NCBI RefSeq assembly: GCF_016802725.1
Contig: NC_052679.1
Location: 7,411,001 to 7,475,000, forward strand
Direction: 5' to 3'
Origin: Solenopsis invicta
Taxonomy: Eukaryota; Arthropoda; Insecta; Hymenoptera; Formicidae
DNA: 64,000 bases
The notes below the pieces were generated by a model. It had not been told where the DNA came from, searched no databases, and saw only the letters and a program-made list of their open reading frames with translations. The translations under genes and the position numbers were made by a program. Within the stretch, counting starts at the first letter, position 1. The number at the start of each line of letters is the position of its first letter. This document shows, piece after piece, positions 42,110 to 53,814 of this stretch.

Positions 42110-43200
42110 TGTAACAACCTGTGTTTTGTCCGAGCGCGGACGAGCTCAGGGAAGCCAGGGCTCGAAGGAAGGTTGCCGGGTTTAATCAATTCCGAGATCG
42201 GACGTGCGTGTAATGTGTAATGACTTTATTTACGATCTACTAATGACAATATGTGCCCGCAGTTCGCGGATACACGCGGTGCATCCGCGACGGTACGGTG
42301 ACGCGGGTTTATAATAAGAAGACGCGGTATTACAATAAAAAGACGCGGTATTTACAGTAAGAAGACGCGGTATTTACAGCAAGAAGACGCGGTATTTACA
42401 GACCGGGGATCTATGTACATACGTCCGGTCGCTCGCACTCGGGTCGCGGTCGGTGCGAGAGAGCGCACGATAGCGCGGTCTCGCTCGCGCTTGGTGTCGG
42501 TATCGTCGCGAGGATCCTACGATGTTTATGTCGTCGCCGGCCTTGTCGGTCCGCGGTGCGCGCGGGCCGGGACGCCCCACGCTAGAAGCCGCGTCGGTGT
42601 TCCGCGAATTCGCGACAGGTGCGCGGCGGGATTCCCTTAGTAGGGAATCCCCGACGTGAGTCGGTGTCGGCTGCCTCGAGAGCTCTCGATGGAGGCAGAG
42701 ATATCTCTACCCCTTGGTGGCAGTCGTTACCGTGGATGTTTGGACGGAGATGGGTTGAGGGAATCGTTGAGATCTCTCAACGGTGGCAGAGCTCGCTCTA
42801 CCACGCGGATTTCCTGGGTCTGGCTCGGAGGCTGGACCGGAGAGGAGTCGTCTCTCTGCGGGATCGTCCGCCTTTTATACCCCGATCTCGGAGAGTCGGG
42901 GATGTTCGAGTGGAGTTCGGTTCTTCTCGGAATACAGCATCCCCGCTGCTCCGAGATCGGTCCGGTATCGCGCTCTCGCTTGAGCGTACGCCTCTCTGTC
43001 GCTCCAACGCCAGGAGCTGCGAATCCGTGCGCGTGCGCGCGGACTTCGGGCGTTTAACGGCGCGCTTGTCGGACCGTTCGCGTGCGTGTGTTCGAGGCGA
43101 TTATCGGCGCGTAGCGCCTGTTCGTCTGTCCGGCGGGTGTTCGGCCGGACAGGGGGCGGTTCGTGGCCCCAGGGGAACGATGCGGAGGCGCATCGTTACA
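42110..43200 (-). repeat. 5' LTR of the gypsy element
   Basis: 1091 bp; matches 36262-37430 except for one fewer 78-bp unit and several 1-2-base indels, most in short homopolymers. Confidence 0.95.
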
Positions 43201-43988
43201 ATTGTTTTGACAAAAAGATAATGGTCGAATTTCGTAAAGAGAGCATGATGTGCGTAACATTTTATCTTTGTTTAACTCAACAAAGATCAACAAAATTATA
43301 TTATGAGTATTATGCGCTTTACGGAACTCAAATAATGTCGCATTCTTGTGTGATAAATGCTGACATTTTTGTAATAGCAAGCTTGCTTACTATCTGCCAT
43401 CAATTTGTCAATCATACATACAACAGATCTGTCTGCTATCAACTTCCAATCTGTTGTGTATTTTGACAAAGGGATAATATTGCATTCTTGCGTGAAAATT
43501 GCTAACATTTTTACAATAGCAAACTTGTTTAATATTTGTTATAAATTTGTCGTCAAAATTTTCAACAGATCTGCTTGTTTTTCACCAGCAATTCTCATAT
43601 ACTCTCCCAACAAGGTTGTAATATATTTGGTATAAATCTGCTAATAGTACTGGAAATATCAATGTATGCGGACCATATGCGGATCAAAATTTGTTATCAA
43701 TCTTTGCAGTTGCAGAAATGGTTATAGGGGTTATTGGTATATAATTGCAATTCTGCTATTACATAACAGCAATGTTTTCCCTCAGTTATATGTTACGTTG
43801 ATATAATGTAACCATAATGTTCTATGAGTGGAAAATTATAACTAACATGGACGTTACATGTAACGAACACGCTATATTGCGTGTTACCTTTAAGTTTATT
43901 GCATCAACATTGCTATTATATAGCTGTGTTTGCTGGGATCTTATTCTTTTTTAAGCTGATTGCGCATACGTGAACAGGAATGGGAATG
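43201..43988. other. AT-rich interval with a ~142-bp tandem duplication
   Basis: The block from CATTCTTG (43341 and 43483) through a TTTGTAATAGCAA/TTTACAATAGCAA segment to CAACAGATCTG is repeated twice with a ~142-bp period. No coding content recognised. The gypsy element sits directly beside it. Confidence 0.55.
43755..43924. mobile_element. Possible short MITE/hairpin element
   Basis: GCTATTACATAACAGCAATGTT on the left is matched by AACATTGCTATTATATAGC on the right as an inverted repeat enclosing about 130 bp with GTTAC/GTAAC words. No target duplication established. Confidence 0.4.
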
Positions 43989-45690
43989 GTACACCCACGT
44001 AATTGATTCTGTCCCTCGGAAAATTTTCCAAACTGAGAAGTCACTATTTTTCTACATACTTGCAGTTCATGATTAATGTAGAGCGTACGGCTGCGCTGGC
44101 TGTTTGCGACCGCATTTGACATAAAGGTGAAGTAACCTTTATGTCAAATGCAATAAATTTTTAGAAGTTAATCCGCGAACTTGAGTTTTGAAGATTAATA
44201 ATTTCTCGTAATGAAAAAGAAGCTAAATTAAAAATAAATATTTAAAAATTATCAAACTTATTAAATTATTGTATTGTTATTGTTTCAGCGTCAATTAATT
44301 AAAAATTTTTAAGTTAATCATGAACTGCAAGTATATAGAAAGATAGTGACTTTTCAGTCAAAATTTTACTCGCGGAGCTTCAGAATATCATTTTGCAAGA
44401 AGTTTTCGAGTTTTCATGTATTGCTCTTTGCTGTGCCGTTGAACTGATGGTCGTTATAGAGTATTAGATAATACTCTATAATGACCATCGGTTCCATACT
44501 CCATAATACACAACAATAAACAACATGTATAATATTCACGTTTCATGTACTGATTCGAAATCCGACCATTTTAAATTTGTCCTTTCAAATTTTGTAATTC
44601 TGTTTCCAAATTTGTAATTGATGATCTCGAAAATATAGTAATCATTTTCAAGCCGGAAAAAAACATTTGAGGTCTCAAAATATTTGTATACTTGTGTAGA
44701 TTTGAATAGAACGTGATTTGTAAAATTCAATATGGCGCCTGAAATCTCCAAAAGTCACGAATGATCTTACAATATCTTTAATTTAAATGCGAAAACTTGA
44801 CAAATCAGCTTGAAAATAATTACTATAAGGTTTTCGAGATTATTAATTACGAATCTGGAGACAGAATTACAAAATTTGAAAGGGCGGATTTAAAATGGTC
44901 GGATTTCGAATTAATACATAAAACGTGAATATTATACACGTTGTATATGGTTGAGTATAATGGAGTCTAGTACTTTACAATCACCATTGGTTCAACGGCA
45001 CAGCAAAAAGGAATACATGAAAACTCGAAAATTTTTTGCAAAATGATATTCTGAAGCTCCACGAAAATCCAAAATAAACATGATTTCCTTGTCATTAAAG
45101 GAAAAAAATTGCAAGTAATGCGATACTTTGGTGCCGTTTTGACTCGATAATACACAACAATAAACAATTATAATGTTTTATGTACACCCAAGGACTTTGA
45201 TTCTGTCCATGGGAAATTTTCCAAACTGAGAAGTCGCTATTTTTCTACATATTTTAGAGTTCATGATTAACGTAACAACCAATAAGCTCTAGTCGTTTCA
45301 TTAATCATAAACTGCGAGTATGTAGAAAGTGGTGACTTCTCAGTTTGGAAAATTTCCTTATGGACAGAATCAAAGTCCTTGGGTGTACTGATTCCAAATT
45401 CGGCCATTTTAAACCCGCCATTTCGAATTTTGTAATTCTGTCTTTAGATTAGTAATCAACAACCTCGAAAACCTTATATTAACCATTTTTAAGTCGATTT
45501 GTCAAGTTTCCGTATTTTAATTGAAAATATTGTTAGATTATTCGTGACTTTTGCGGATTTCAGACGCCATATTTCAGCCGCCATATTGAATTTTTCAAAT
45601 CGCCATATTCCATTCAAATCTACACAAGTTATATTTTGAGACCTTGAACGTTTTTTTTCTGTTGTGTTAATTTTTGGAAGAAAGGGTCGG
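43989..45690. mobile_element. Nested foldback cluster
   Basis: Three inverted structures of one family are visible. One is a hairpin at 45182-45388 whose ends GTACACCCAAGGACTTTGAT match exactly in reverse. Another is a palindrome with arms 44383-44658 and 44808-45075 (GAGCTTCAGAATATCATTTT / AAAATGATATTCTGAAGCTC). The third is an outer partial hairpin from 43989 to 44366. Blocks at 44560-44760 recur in direct orientation at 45390-45650. No ORF with a recognised domain. Confidence 0.8.
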
Positions 45691-45711
45691 CCCATTTAAT
45701 GCAAAACGTCC

Positions 45712-45718
45712 TATATAT

Positions 45719-45756
<38 letters not shown>
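45712..45756. repeat. (TA)n tract
   Basis: TATATA run immediately left of the large foldback. Confidence 0.95.
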
Positions 45757-46019
45757 CAGGGTGATTCAAAATAACCTATTGGTCCCGAAGCTGGCATATT
45801 CGTAATCGAATTCTGAGACGATTTTTCCTTTTGCAAAAATTTGTCCGAAGCTTAGTTTTCAAGTTACAATAAGAATTAGATAGCGTATGACGGGTCAGGT
45901 ACAAGTGGTAGACAGGGGCGGCGCGACTCACTGTTACACGCGGGTGTTTCCGTGGGGCACCTCCTGTGCTCAAATGACTGACAAAAGTACATGGACAGCA
46001 CATTTCTATTTAAACTGTC

Positions 46020-46050
<31 letters not shown>

Positions 46051-46257
46051 TCTCTCTGTCACTTTAATTATGCTACATTTAACTTGTCAAATTTCGATCT
46101 GTCATCCGGCCGTCAAATATCGGGATGACCGTAAATCTTCAAGTTTACATTATTATAATAAATGTACGCCCGGAATAATAAAATTTAATGCAAATTAGAT
46201 TACTTAAATGTGCACTTGCAAGTTAAAAGTAGCACTTTTAAAACGCACAAAAGGGAT

Positions 46258-46304
<47 letters not shown>

Positions 46305-48104
46305 GAGAAACGGGGCCCTTTGAACAAGTTTAAGCACGTTTACTAACGCACGGCGATCAGCTTATTGTTTCCACGATGCGACAGTTCAATTTAAATTTGT
46401 CCTTTATCCAGATCTATCCCTCGAAGTTGTTTCATATTCGCCACATTTACACTATTTACTCTGCATTTGATTGATAAACGCGGAACTACGCGACGAACCG
46501 ATCGATCGACTTTATTAATTACTATTAATCACTACTGTATTCTCTACAATCATTCGATGCATTAAAATTACTCGAAGAAATACGTATTTACCTTACAATC
46601 ACACAACACGTGTTCACTCGACGATATGAAGCAGTCAACTGAATGTTATTGGTTATGTCGTTATAAGAGTGTCGAACGATTGGTTAAAGCTATAAGTCAA
46701 AACGTGGTAATTCAAAATGAAAATATTGATTAATACGATTTACATCGATACAATTTATTAGAAAAATGTGGCAAATGCATGTTTATTATTACTTGTTAAA
46801 AATTGTAAGTGACTTTATCAAGATAATTATTTAGAATATTTATTATAAAAAAACTTCAAGGATATAATTTTTGAAATCTCCTTGCAGCAACGGATAATCT
46901 GCCCCTTTTAGGGCAACCAAATATTTTATTTTGAGGAATATTTTCACAGTTTTCGCAAATATTCAAAAATAAGAAATAAAGAAAAAATATTTAGGAAAAA
47001 TTAATTTTAATAAAATTATTTCTTGAATATTTAGAATGAATAATAATTATCTTGATAAAGTCACTATCATTCAATTTTTAACAAATAATGATAAACATGC
47101 ATTTGCAACATTTTTCTAATAAATTGTATTGATGTAAATTGTATTAACCAATATTTTCATTTTAAATTGCCGCGTTTTGCTTATGGCTTTAACCAATCGT
47201 TCGACACTCTTATAACAACATAACCAATAACATCCAGTCGACTGCTTGATCATGCTTGATATCGTCGAGTGAACACGTGTTGTGTGATCGTAACGTAAAC
47301 ACGTGTTTCTTCGAGTAATTTTAACGCATCGAATAATTGTAGTAATTTGAGTAGTAATTAATAAAGTTGATCGATCGGTTCGTCGCGTAGTTTCGCGTTT
47401 ATCGATTAAGTGCAGAGTAAATAGTGTAAATGTGGTAAAATATGAAACAACTTCGAGGGATAGATCTGGATAAACGACAAATTTAAATTGAACTGTCGCA
47501 TCGTGGAAACAATAAGCTGATTGCCGTGTGCGTGAGTGAACGTGCTTAAACTTGTTTAAAGTCTCCTTCTCCCCGTCTCTCTCTCTCTCTCTCTCTCCTT
47601 TCTTTCCTTTTTGTGCGTTTTAAAAGTGCTACTTTTAACTTGCATTTAAGTAATCTAATTTGCATTAAATTTTATTATTCGCGGGCGTACATTTATTATA
47701 ATAATGTAAACTTACTTGAAGATTTCACGGTCATCCCAATATTTGACGGCCGGATGACAGATCGAAATTTGACAAATTAAATGTATCATAATTAAAGTGA
47801 CAGAGAAAGAGAAAAAGAGAGAGAGAAGAGAGAGAGAGAGAGAGAAGGAAAGTTTAAATAGGAATGTGCTGTCCATGTACTTTTGTCAGTCATTTGAGCG
47901 CAGGAGGTGCCCCACGGAAACACCCGCGTGTAACAGTGAGTCGCGCCGCTCCTGTATACCACTTGTACCTGACCCGTCATACGCTAACTAATTCTTATTG
48001 TAACTTGAAAACTAAACTCCGGACAAATTTTTGCAAAAGGAAAAATCGTCTCAGAATTCGATTACGAATATGTCAGCTTCGGGACCAATAGGTTATTTTG
48101 AATC

Positions 48105-48110
<6 letters not shown>
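45757..48110. mobile_element. 2.35-kb foldback element with ~1.07-kb arms
   Basis: The left end CAGGGTGATTCAAAATAACC is matched in reverse by GGTTATTTTGAATCACCCT at the right. Similarity continues inward to about 46830 on the left and 47050 on the right, leaving a ~220-bp loop. Each arm contains two matching (CT)/(GA) tracts. Arms differ by many substitutions and indels, so they are an old inverted duplication. The element lies within a (TA)n run, so a TA duplication cannot be distinguished. Short frames in both arms are mirror copies and show no known domain. A partial copy lies at 3028-3214. Confidence 0.9.

Positions 48111-48156
<46 letters not shown>
48111..48156. repeat. (TA)n tract
   Basis: TATATA run immediately right of the large foldback. 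Confidence 0.95.
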
Positions 48157-49005
48157 GTTACGTTCTGCGGAGGAACGATTTTTTTCTTTCATGAACAGCG
48201 GATATACTAATAAACAGGGCCGAGCAACAATAATCCATTTAATATTATAATCTCGCCCCGATTCCAAGCATACGGTGACACATAGGATGTCACAAATTAA
48301 GAAACCACAAATTCAGTAAATTTCCGGAGAGTTTGAGATAACACCATTGCTCGACGCCGAAGTTCATTGTTAAACCTGTCGCTCTTTTTCGGGATAACAA
48401 TTACCGAGAAATATAAAAAACTGAATACTGCACATGGGTATATTAATAAGTAAATTGGTGCACGCGGCCCTTTTATAGAACAAAGAAAATTATAGATAAA
48501 AGAATAAATAGGCGAGTTTTCTAGCGGAGAGCGCAGATCTTATTCTATCTTAATCCGACCCACAGTCCGTGACATCGTGTATGTCCGAGTCTGTGACTCT
48601 CAAATCCGCGGTTTCCAACTTCAATCTATAACTCGCGGTCAACAAGTAAAAATCGACTTTGAGTTTCGCAAGTTGTGCAACGCATTTGCCACCTTATTCG
48701 ATCGGACCAACCGTGTCTCGCTGAGGCACGCACCAGATTCTAGACCTGCGGGCCCGAGGATCACACATTGCGCCAACATCATTATACCACCAACACCGAC
48801 ACTATCACCATCATATAGTAAGTTTTAAATTATCATTTATTTCTTTATTTGTTTACTGACCACTTTTTTTCTCTCTTACGAGCGACTTTGTTATAAACAT
48901 ATATATACTTTATAAATTCATTTTCCTTCTCTTCTCAACTTTCTCCTTCTCTCTCTCTCTTTCCCTCTTTTTTCTAGATTCCCTCTCTGAGACATTCTCT
49001 CAGAA
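48157..49005 (+). other. Unassigned; possible LTR start and candidate exon
   Basis: Begins TGTTACG, an LTR-like start, but no matching end or partner was found. A plus-strand frame at 48577-48828 runs through a GC-richer segment and passes a strong donor (ATATA|GTAAGT at about 48818), so it could be an exon, but no domain was recognised. Pyrimidine-rich DNA follows. Confidence 0.35.
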
Positions 49006-49290
49006 TTCTGTTAATCCAAAAAAATCTTTAATTTCACCCCTTTCTCTGGATTCCTTCAAATTCTGTTCAAGTTAATCCAAAAGAATCTTTAATTTCAATT
49101 CTTTCTCTGGATTTACTCGAACTCTGTTCGAGTTAATCCAAAAGAATCTTTAAATTTTACCCCTTTCTCTGGATTCACTCGAACTTTGTTTGAGTTAATC
49201 TAAAAGAATCTTTAATTTCAATCCTTTTCTGGATTCACTCGAATTCTATTCGAGTTAATCCGAAACAATCCTTTACTTCAATCATCCTTT
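49006..49290 (+). repeat. ~61-bp minisatellite, five copies
   Basis: GTTAATCCAAAAGAATCTTT followed by TTTCTCTGGATTCACTCGAA recurs five times with small changes. Confidence 0.92.
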
Positions 49291-49440
49291 ATCTTCTCGA
49301 TCTATCAAATTAATTATAATCTAGTCAAACCGCCCTTGAGCATGTCTCATAATTATATATATGCATACTTATATATATTTGTAACAATTATCTACTGATC
49401 TATAAATTATAATTATTTGACTAATGTTATAATAATCGAA

Positions 49441-49511
49441 TAATATAGTAGTAGTAGCAGCAGTAACAGTAACAGTAGCAGTAGCAGTAGCAGTAGCAGT
49501 AGTAGTAGAAG
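49441..49511 (+). repeat. (AGT/AGC)n microsatellite
   Basis: Trinucleotide run of AGTAGCAGCAGTAACAGTAGC type, just left of the Polinton-like element. Confidence 0.95.
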
Positions 49512-49543
49512 TTGCTTTATTTGTTTTCTTTTAGGTTACAAAT

Positions 49544-49724
49544 AGTAGTTAAGCAAGGCGGATTCTAACTCAGGGATCTGAGGGGGGTGCGGGGGCAGGG
49601 GGAAATTTCACGACGCGTCTTTGCCGTACTGACCATGATGATGTCACGTGGGGAAGCGGGAGGAACATTTCACGGCATGTATTTGTCGTGCTAACCACGC
49701 CTTGAAGGGAGGGGGGATGCCACA
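49544..49724 (+). repeat. Left TIR of the Polinton-like element
   Basis: Collinear in reverse with 56597-56777, including GATCTGAGG, GATGATGTCACGTGGGG and CACGGCATGTATTTGTCGTG. It runs into an N gap. Confidence 0.93.
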
Positions 49725-49824
49725 NNNNNNNNNNNNNNNNNNNNNNNNNNNNNNNNNNNNNNNNNNNNNNNNNNNNNNNNNNNNNNNNNNNNNNNNNNNN
49801 NNNNNNNNNNNNNNNNNNNNNNNN
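49725..49824. other. Assembly gap (100 N)
   Basis: Falls in the left TIR, where tandem TIR units similar to those on the right would be expected and hard to assemble. Confidence 0.99.
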
Positions 49825-50061
49825 CGGGTCTGGACGTTTCTCCAACGTTTTTTTTCATGTTTCGTATAAGTTGTTCATATTTCGTTCTTGTACCACGTTG
49901 CCGGAACGCAAAAACGTGTCGTGACATGTTCAAGCGATAACGATGATGATGATGCAATTATTGAAAAGAGGGGAAAGCCTTCCCTCTCCATCTACACGTT
50001 TCCAATACAACATTAATAACTGCAAACATCACCATTTAACGAGTGGCTTGACAATCGGCGG

Positions 50062-51660
50062 GTGCGTGATCACTGTCATTTGACCGGCAAATATCGTGGT
50101 CCCGCTCATAATAAATGTAATTTAAATTATAAGAATACGTATGTTATTCCAGTCGTTTTTCACAATTTGAGCGGTTACGACGCGCATTTTATAATAAAAG
50201 AAATTTCTACCGCGTTAGAAGGTAAGATCGACCTACTATCGATTAATAAAGAAAAATATATTTTGTTCACTAAACACGTCGCAGCTACCGGTGTAGGAAA
50301 ATCGGACGAAGTACGAAATTGTATACGATTTCGATTCATCGACTCATATAATTTCCTAAGTGCGAGTCTCGAAAAATTGGCGTTGTTTCTAGGTATTGAA
50401 CAATTAAACATTACTCGTTCCAAATTTTCCACGTTGTCAAACGAGGATTTCAAACTCCTCACGCGCAAATGCGTTTTTCCGTACGAGTACGTTGATGATG
50501 CCGACAAGCTTTTAGAAACGCGTCGATGTAAACGCGATCGCATTTGACTCAGACACCAAATATATATTGGAAGTTGACCTTGCATATGAGAATCAGCTGC
50601 ACGATCGACACAGTGACTTACCGTTTTGTCCTTCGAGCGATAAGCCTCCAAGGTCAAGACAAAAGAAATTGCTAGCGACAGTGCATGATAAAAAGCGTTA
50701 CGTCATCCACTACCGCAATCTTCAACAGTGCACGCGTCACGGGCTTCGAATTGTAAAAATACTTCAATTCGCGTACTTCAATTCGCTCAATCCACCTGGC
50801 TCCGCGATTATATAGAATTAAACACAGAGTTTCGAACAAACGCGAAAAATGATTTCGAGAAAAATTTATACAAATTAATGAATAATGCAGTTTTCGGTAA
50901 AACCATGGAAAATGTACGTAATCACGTTAATATAAAATTAGTAACGCAATGGGAAGGCCGTTACGGGACAGAGGTCATGATCTCTGCTCCGAATTTTCAT
51001 AGTCGCAGCGTTTTCGCAGAAAATCTGGTTGCCATAGAGATGAGTAAACTCTCGGTAAAATTTAACAAACCAATATATGTCGGTATGTGTATTCTCGACG
51101 TTTCGAAAATCTGCCTTTACGAATTTCACTACGATTATATGCTGCCATTGTATAAAAATAAATGTAAGATAGTCTATACAGACACAGACAGCCTCATCTA
51201 TGTCATTGAGTGTGACGATGTGTACATGGATATGAAACGTGATATCACGAGATACGACACGAGCGATTATCCCGCGGACAACGTATATAATATGCCTCTC
51301 GCAAATAAGAAGGTTCCAGGGCTAATGAAAGACGAGAATTGTGGCAAGATTATGACCGAATTTGTAGGGCTAAGAGCAAAAATGTATGTGGTGAGAGTAG
51401 AAGGGAAAAAAGATACAAAAAAGGCGAAAGGTGTAAAGAATAGCGTTGTAGAACAAACTATAACGTTTGAAGATTATACGCGTTGCTTGTACGACGGGAT
51501 AGAAATGACTCGTCAGCAAGCGTGTATACGTTCGAAGCTCCACGATGTACACACAATCAAAGAAAAAAATATTGCTCTCAGCCCGTTCGATGACAAGCGT
51601 TACATCTTGCCTGATTTTACTGAAACATTGACTTGGGGACATTGGCGTATACCATCGTAA
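50062..51660 (+). pseudogene. Protein-primed DNA polymerase B, C-terminal part
   Basis: Starts inside the gene at VRDHCHLTGKYRGPAH, continues with the ExoII block NLSGYDAHFII, and then loses a large segment: near 50518-50545 the reading jumps from LLETR to DTKYILEVDLAYENQLHD, so the palm motif-A region (LYGWAM type) is deleted. After two frame changes the last frame (50815-51660) has the motif-B block YKLMNNAVFGKTMENVR and the catalytic YTDTDSLIY, ending at 51660. These features identify Polinton PolB, which copies the element using a protein primer. Deletion and frameshifts make it inactive. The N-terminal half lies inverted to the right. Confidence 0.92.
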
Positions 51661-51847
51661 TACATATATTGTAATTAGGTTAATACATTTTGATACTTTT
51701 AATATTTTATTTATATCTTTGTAACATTTTGTAATACTATTTGACAGTTAATGCGATGCTTATCCTTATTACTAATTGAAGTTGATTTTGCATTACAATG
51801 TTTGTTACAAATATATGCGTGTATTACAAAATATATATGTATATAAA

Positions 51848-52036
51848 TCAAATAACATCTCTTTTATTTATCCACGAATGCGATCCATCGAATCCCAGCC
51901 ATTTAACGTAGACTTTATTTCCTTTCTTCCTCAAAATTTTCTCGATAAGGAAAACGTCCGGATACTTCGCTTGCCATTGTACGTAGTTCAAGAGCGATGC
52001 CAAAAACTGTTCAAGCGACTGATGCAATACTGATCG
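51848..52036 (-). pseudogene. Integrase C-terminal chromodomain fragment
   Basis: A minus-strand frame ending at a TGA (51848-51850) reads YPDVFLIEKILRKKGNKVYV then KWLGFDGSHSWINKRDVI. The pattern of hydrophobic-E-K-I-L, K-W-x-G-F and S-W-I is a chromodomain, found at the C-terminus of Polinton integrases. Only about 60 codons remain; no DDE core was seen. It lies just left of the N-terminal polymerase piece, at the inversion junction. Confidence 0.65.
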
Positions 52037-52084
52037 TTAGCGGCCACTCGTTACGGGTAAGGCCCTTATTTGATATAAATGGTT

Positions 52085-53104
52085 TTTCGCATATATGCCA
52101 GTTCGTCGCGTTTAAAAATACTTCTTTCTGCTGTATAGTTAATTGTTCTATTGGAACATTGGCAGATATTCGGGCTTTCATATCGTACGCAAGATTTTCT
52201 AATTCTTTCGCGAACCACGCGACGCAGTCCTTATCGCGGCGAAAACGATACATCGATAACGCGTCGTCGAACGAGCATTTAACATAGTAAGCTATGCTGT
52301 ATACTTCGTGGTGTTGATACGCGAAACTCGACGTGTTCTCTGTTTCGTTCTCCATCTTCTTCAGTATACACTCCAAATCGGCGTAAATTAAAAATGGTAC
52401 GCGCTCCTTGTTGTTGTGTGAGTCGAATTCTAGCCATTTCTGGTCCTCTCTCGGTAGTATGATGGCGCAGTCATTTACTTTCTTGCACTCCGTTTCGTGC
52501 GACTGCAATTTTTCCTCTAAGTGAAAGTAATGCAGGCAACTGTAATAAAAAAATTTTATTTTTTTACTAAACAATAATTAAATGTGTGAAAATGTTTTTT
52601 ATATATTACACTTACCGATCGCAAATGAATTTCTTGTTCTTTTTTTTGCTCAGCTGTGAGCTGACCAAGGCGCGACAGGTTCTTAATCCACGCAAAGTGA
52701 CCGTGGGTGACGTCGTGTATATCTTCCACGTAGAAGAGATTGACGTGTTTCTCTTTCTTATCTTCGGTCAGTCGTAACGGTACAACGTATTCTATCTTTT
52801 CTTTTCTGTCCAATTCGGTAGTGTACACATTTACCGATACGTCGTTTAAACGTTCAAATTTTCTAATGTCTTTTACTTTCATTGGAAATTGTATATCGTC
52901 AAACTTCAAAACAGTCGAATAATGCGGATAAGATGACACTCGGTTTGCATGATTTTCGGCGGGGTACAGGGCAGCCACCATGGACCACGCGAAGCAAGCA
53001 TTGTCCTTCGAATGTACATTAATTATTGCACGCTTGTCACTTACCGACAGCGGCAATTCAAAGTAACACCCCGTGTGCATGGGATTAAGCTTGTCGTCAA
53101 CCAT
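52085..53104 (-). pseudogene. DNA polymerase B N-terminal part, copy 1
   Basis: The ATG at 53104 (MVDDKLNPMHTGC) opens exon 1, which includes DNACFAWSMVAALYP and LFYVEDIHDVTHGHFAWIKN. A 76-bp intron (52540-52615, GTAAG...TTACAG on minus) splits a conserved cysteine motif. Exon 2 contains CLHYFHLEEKLQSHETEC and the ExoI block FLIYADLECIL, then ends near CEKPFI, where the intact gene would go on into the plus-strand piece at 50062. A run of eight T at about 52640 (seven in copy 2) throws exon 1 out of frame before the donor. Confidence 0.9.
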
Positions 53105-53161
53105 ACTATTATGAAACGTCTAACGTACTACACTCGAACGTCAGTAGTACAATGTAGTAGT

Positions 53162-53275
53162 ATGATAGACGTACGATGTACGATAGACGTATGGTAGACG
53201 TATGGTAGACGTACAACAGACATATGGTCGATGTACGATAGACGTATGGTAGACGTAAACGTAGACGTATAATAG
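53162..53275. repeat. ~12-bp minisatellite (TAGACGTATGG type)
   Basis: Multiple TAGACGTATGG/TAGACGTACGA units in the region upstream of polymerase copy 1; related arrays at 54647-54825 and 55687-55745. Confidence 0.9.
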
Positions 53276-53814
53276 ATGTTTGATATCAGTTTAATAGACC
53301 TATGATACACGTTCAATAGTACGATCATGTTATATATTATAGTATAAAGTATTTAATATGCAACGGCCACTTGGTGTGAGATACTGCCATACCTCTTGAT
53401 AAAACGTATCTCTTGTGTTATCGAAAATTTAAGCTGCATGTGCATGCTAAAATAAAAAATTGCTTAGAGGTGTTTTCATTTTACTATGAGAACAACGAGG
53501 TATCAACGTTTCGAAGATAAATCGCGTACATTTTGATTGTAAAAATAAATGGACTCTGCTCGCATCAATCTGTCACTCAGTCAGTCAGTCAGTCAGCCAC
53601 AATGAACTATGACGAATGCCACGAATACTTCACTCCTTCGAAATGTTATGCGTGTATGCGTTCTCACTGGGCGAGAGAACGCAACCATTTGCTGTCGAGA
53701 AATATACAAATAGTACAACCCTCGATCAGGGAGCCACCCCGAGTTGTCGTAATGTGCAGAGTGGCACTACATTTACGACGAGAGTCGCCATTATGGTGGA
53801 AATCGGCCGCCCCA

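Larger units (their letters stand above)
36262..43200 (-). mobile_element. Complete Ty3/gypsy LTR retrotransposon
   Basis: LTRs at 36262-37430 and 42110-43200 start TGTAACAACC and end CGTTACA. Flanking ATTG at 36258-36261 and 43201-43204 is a 4-bp target duplication, so both ends are original. Coding is on the minus strand: 5' LTR (right), primer site, gag, protease, RT, RNase H, integrase, an extra ORF, polypurine tract, 3' LTR. The order RT-RNase H-integrase identifies Ty3/gypsy. LTRs are nearly identical apart from small, mostly homopolymer, indels and one 78-bp unit, implying a young insertion. The coding region nevertheless has several frameshifts. Confidence 0.96.

Noticed and set aside
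37529..42220. Plus-strand ORFs of 80-250 codons opposite gag-pol
   Set aside because: They mirror recognised minus-strand gag, protease, RT, RNase H and integrase.
45776..46003. Mirror-image short ORFs in both arms of the large foldback as a gene
   Set aside because: Identical frames follow from the inverted duplication; no domain and no coding bias seen.
53162..53328. Tyr/His/Ser-repeat protein upstream of the polymerase
   Set aside because: It is the translation of the 12-bp TAGACGTATGG minisatellite.
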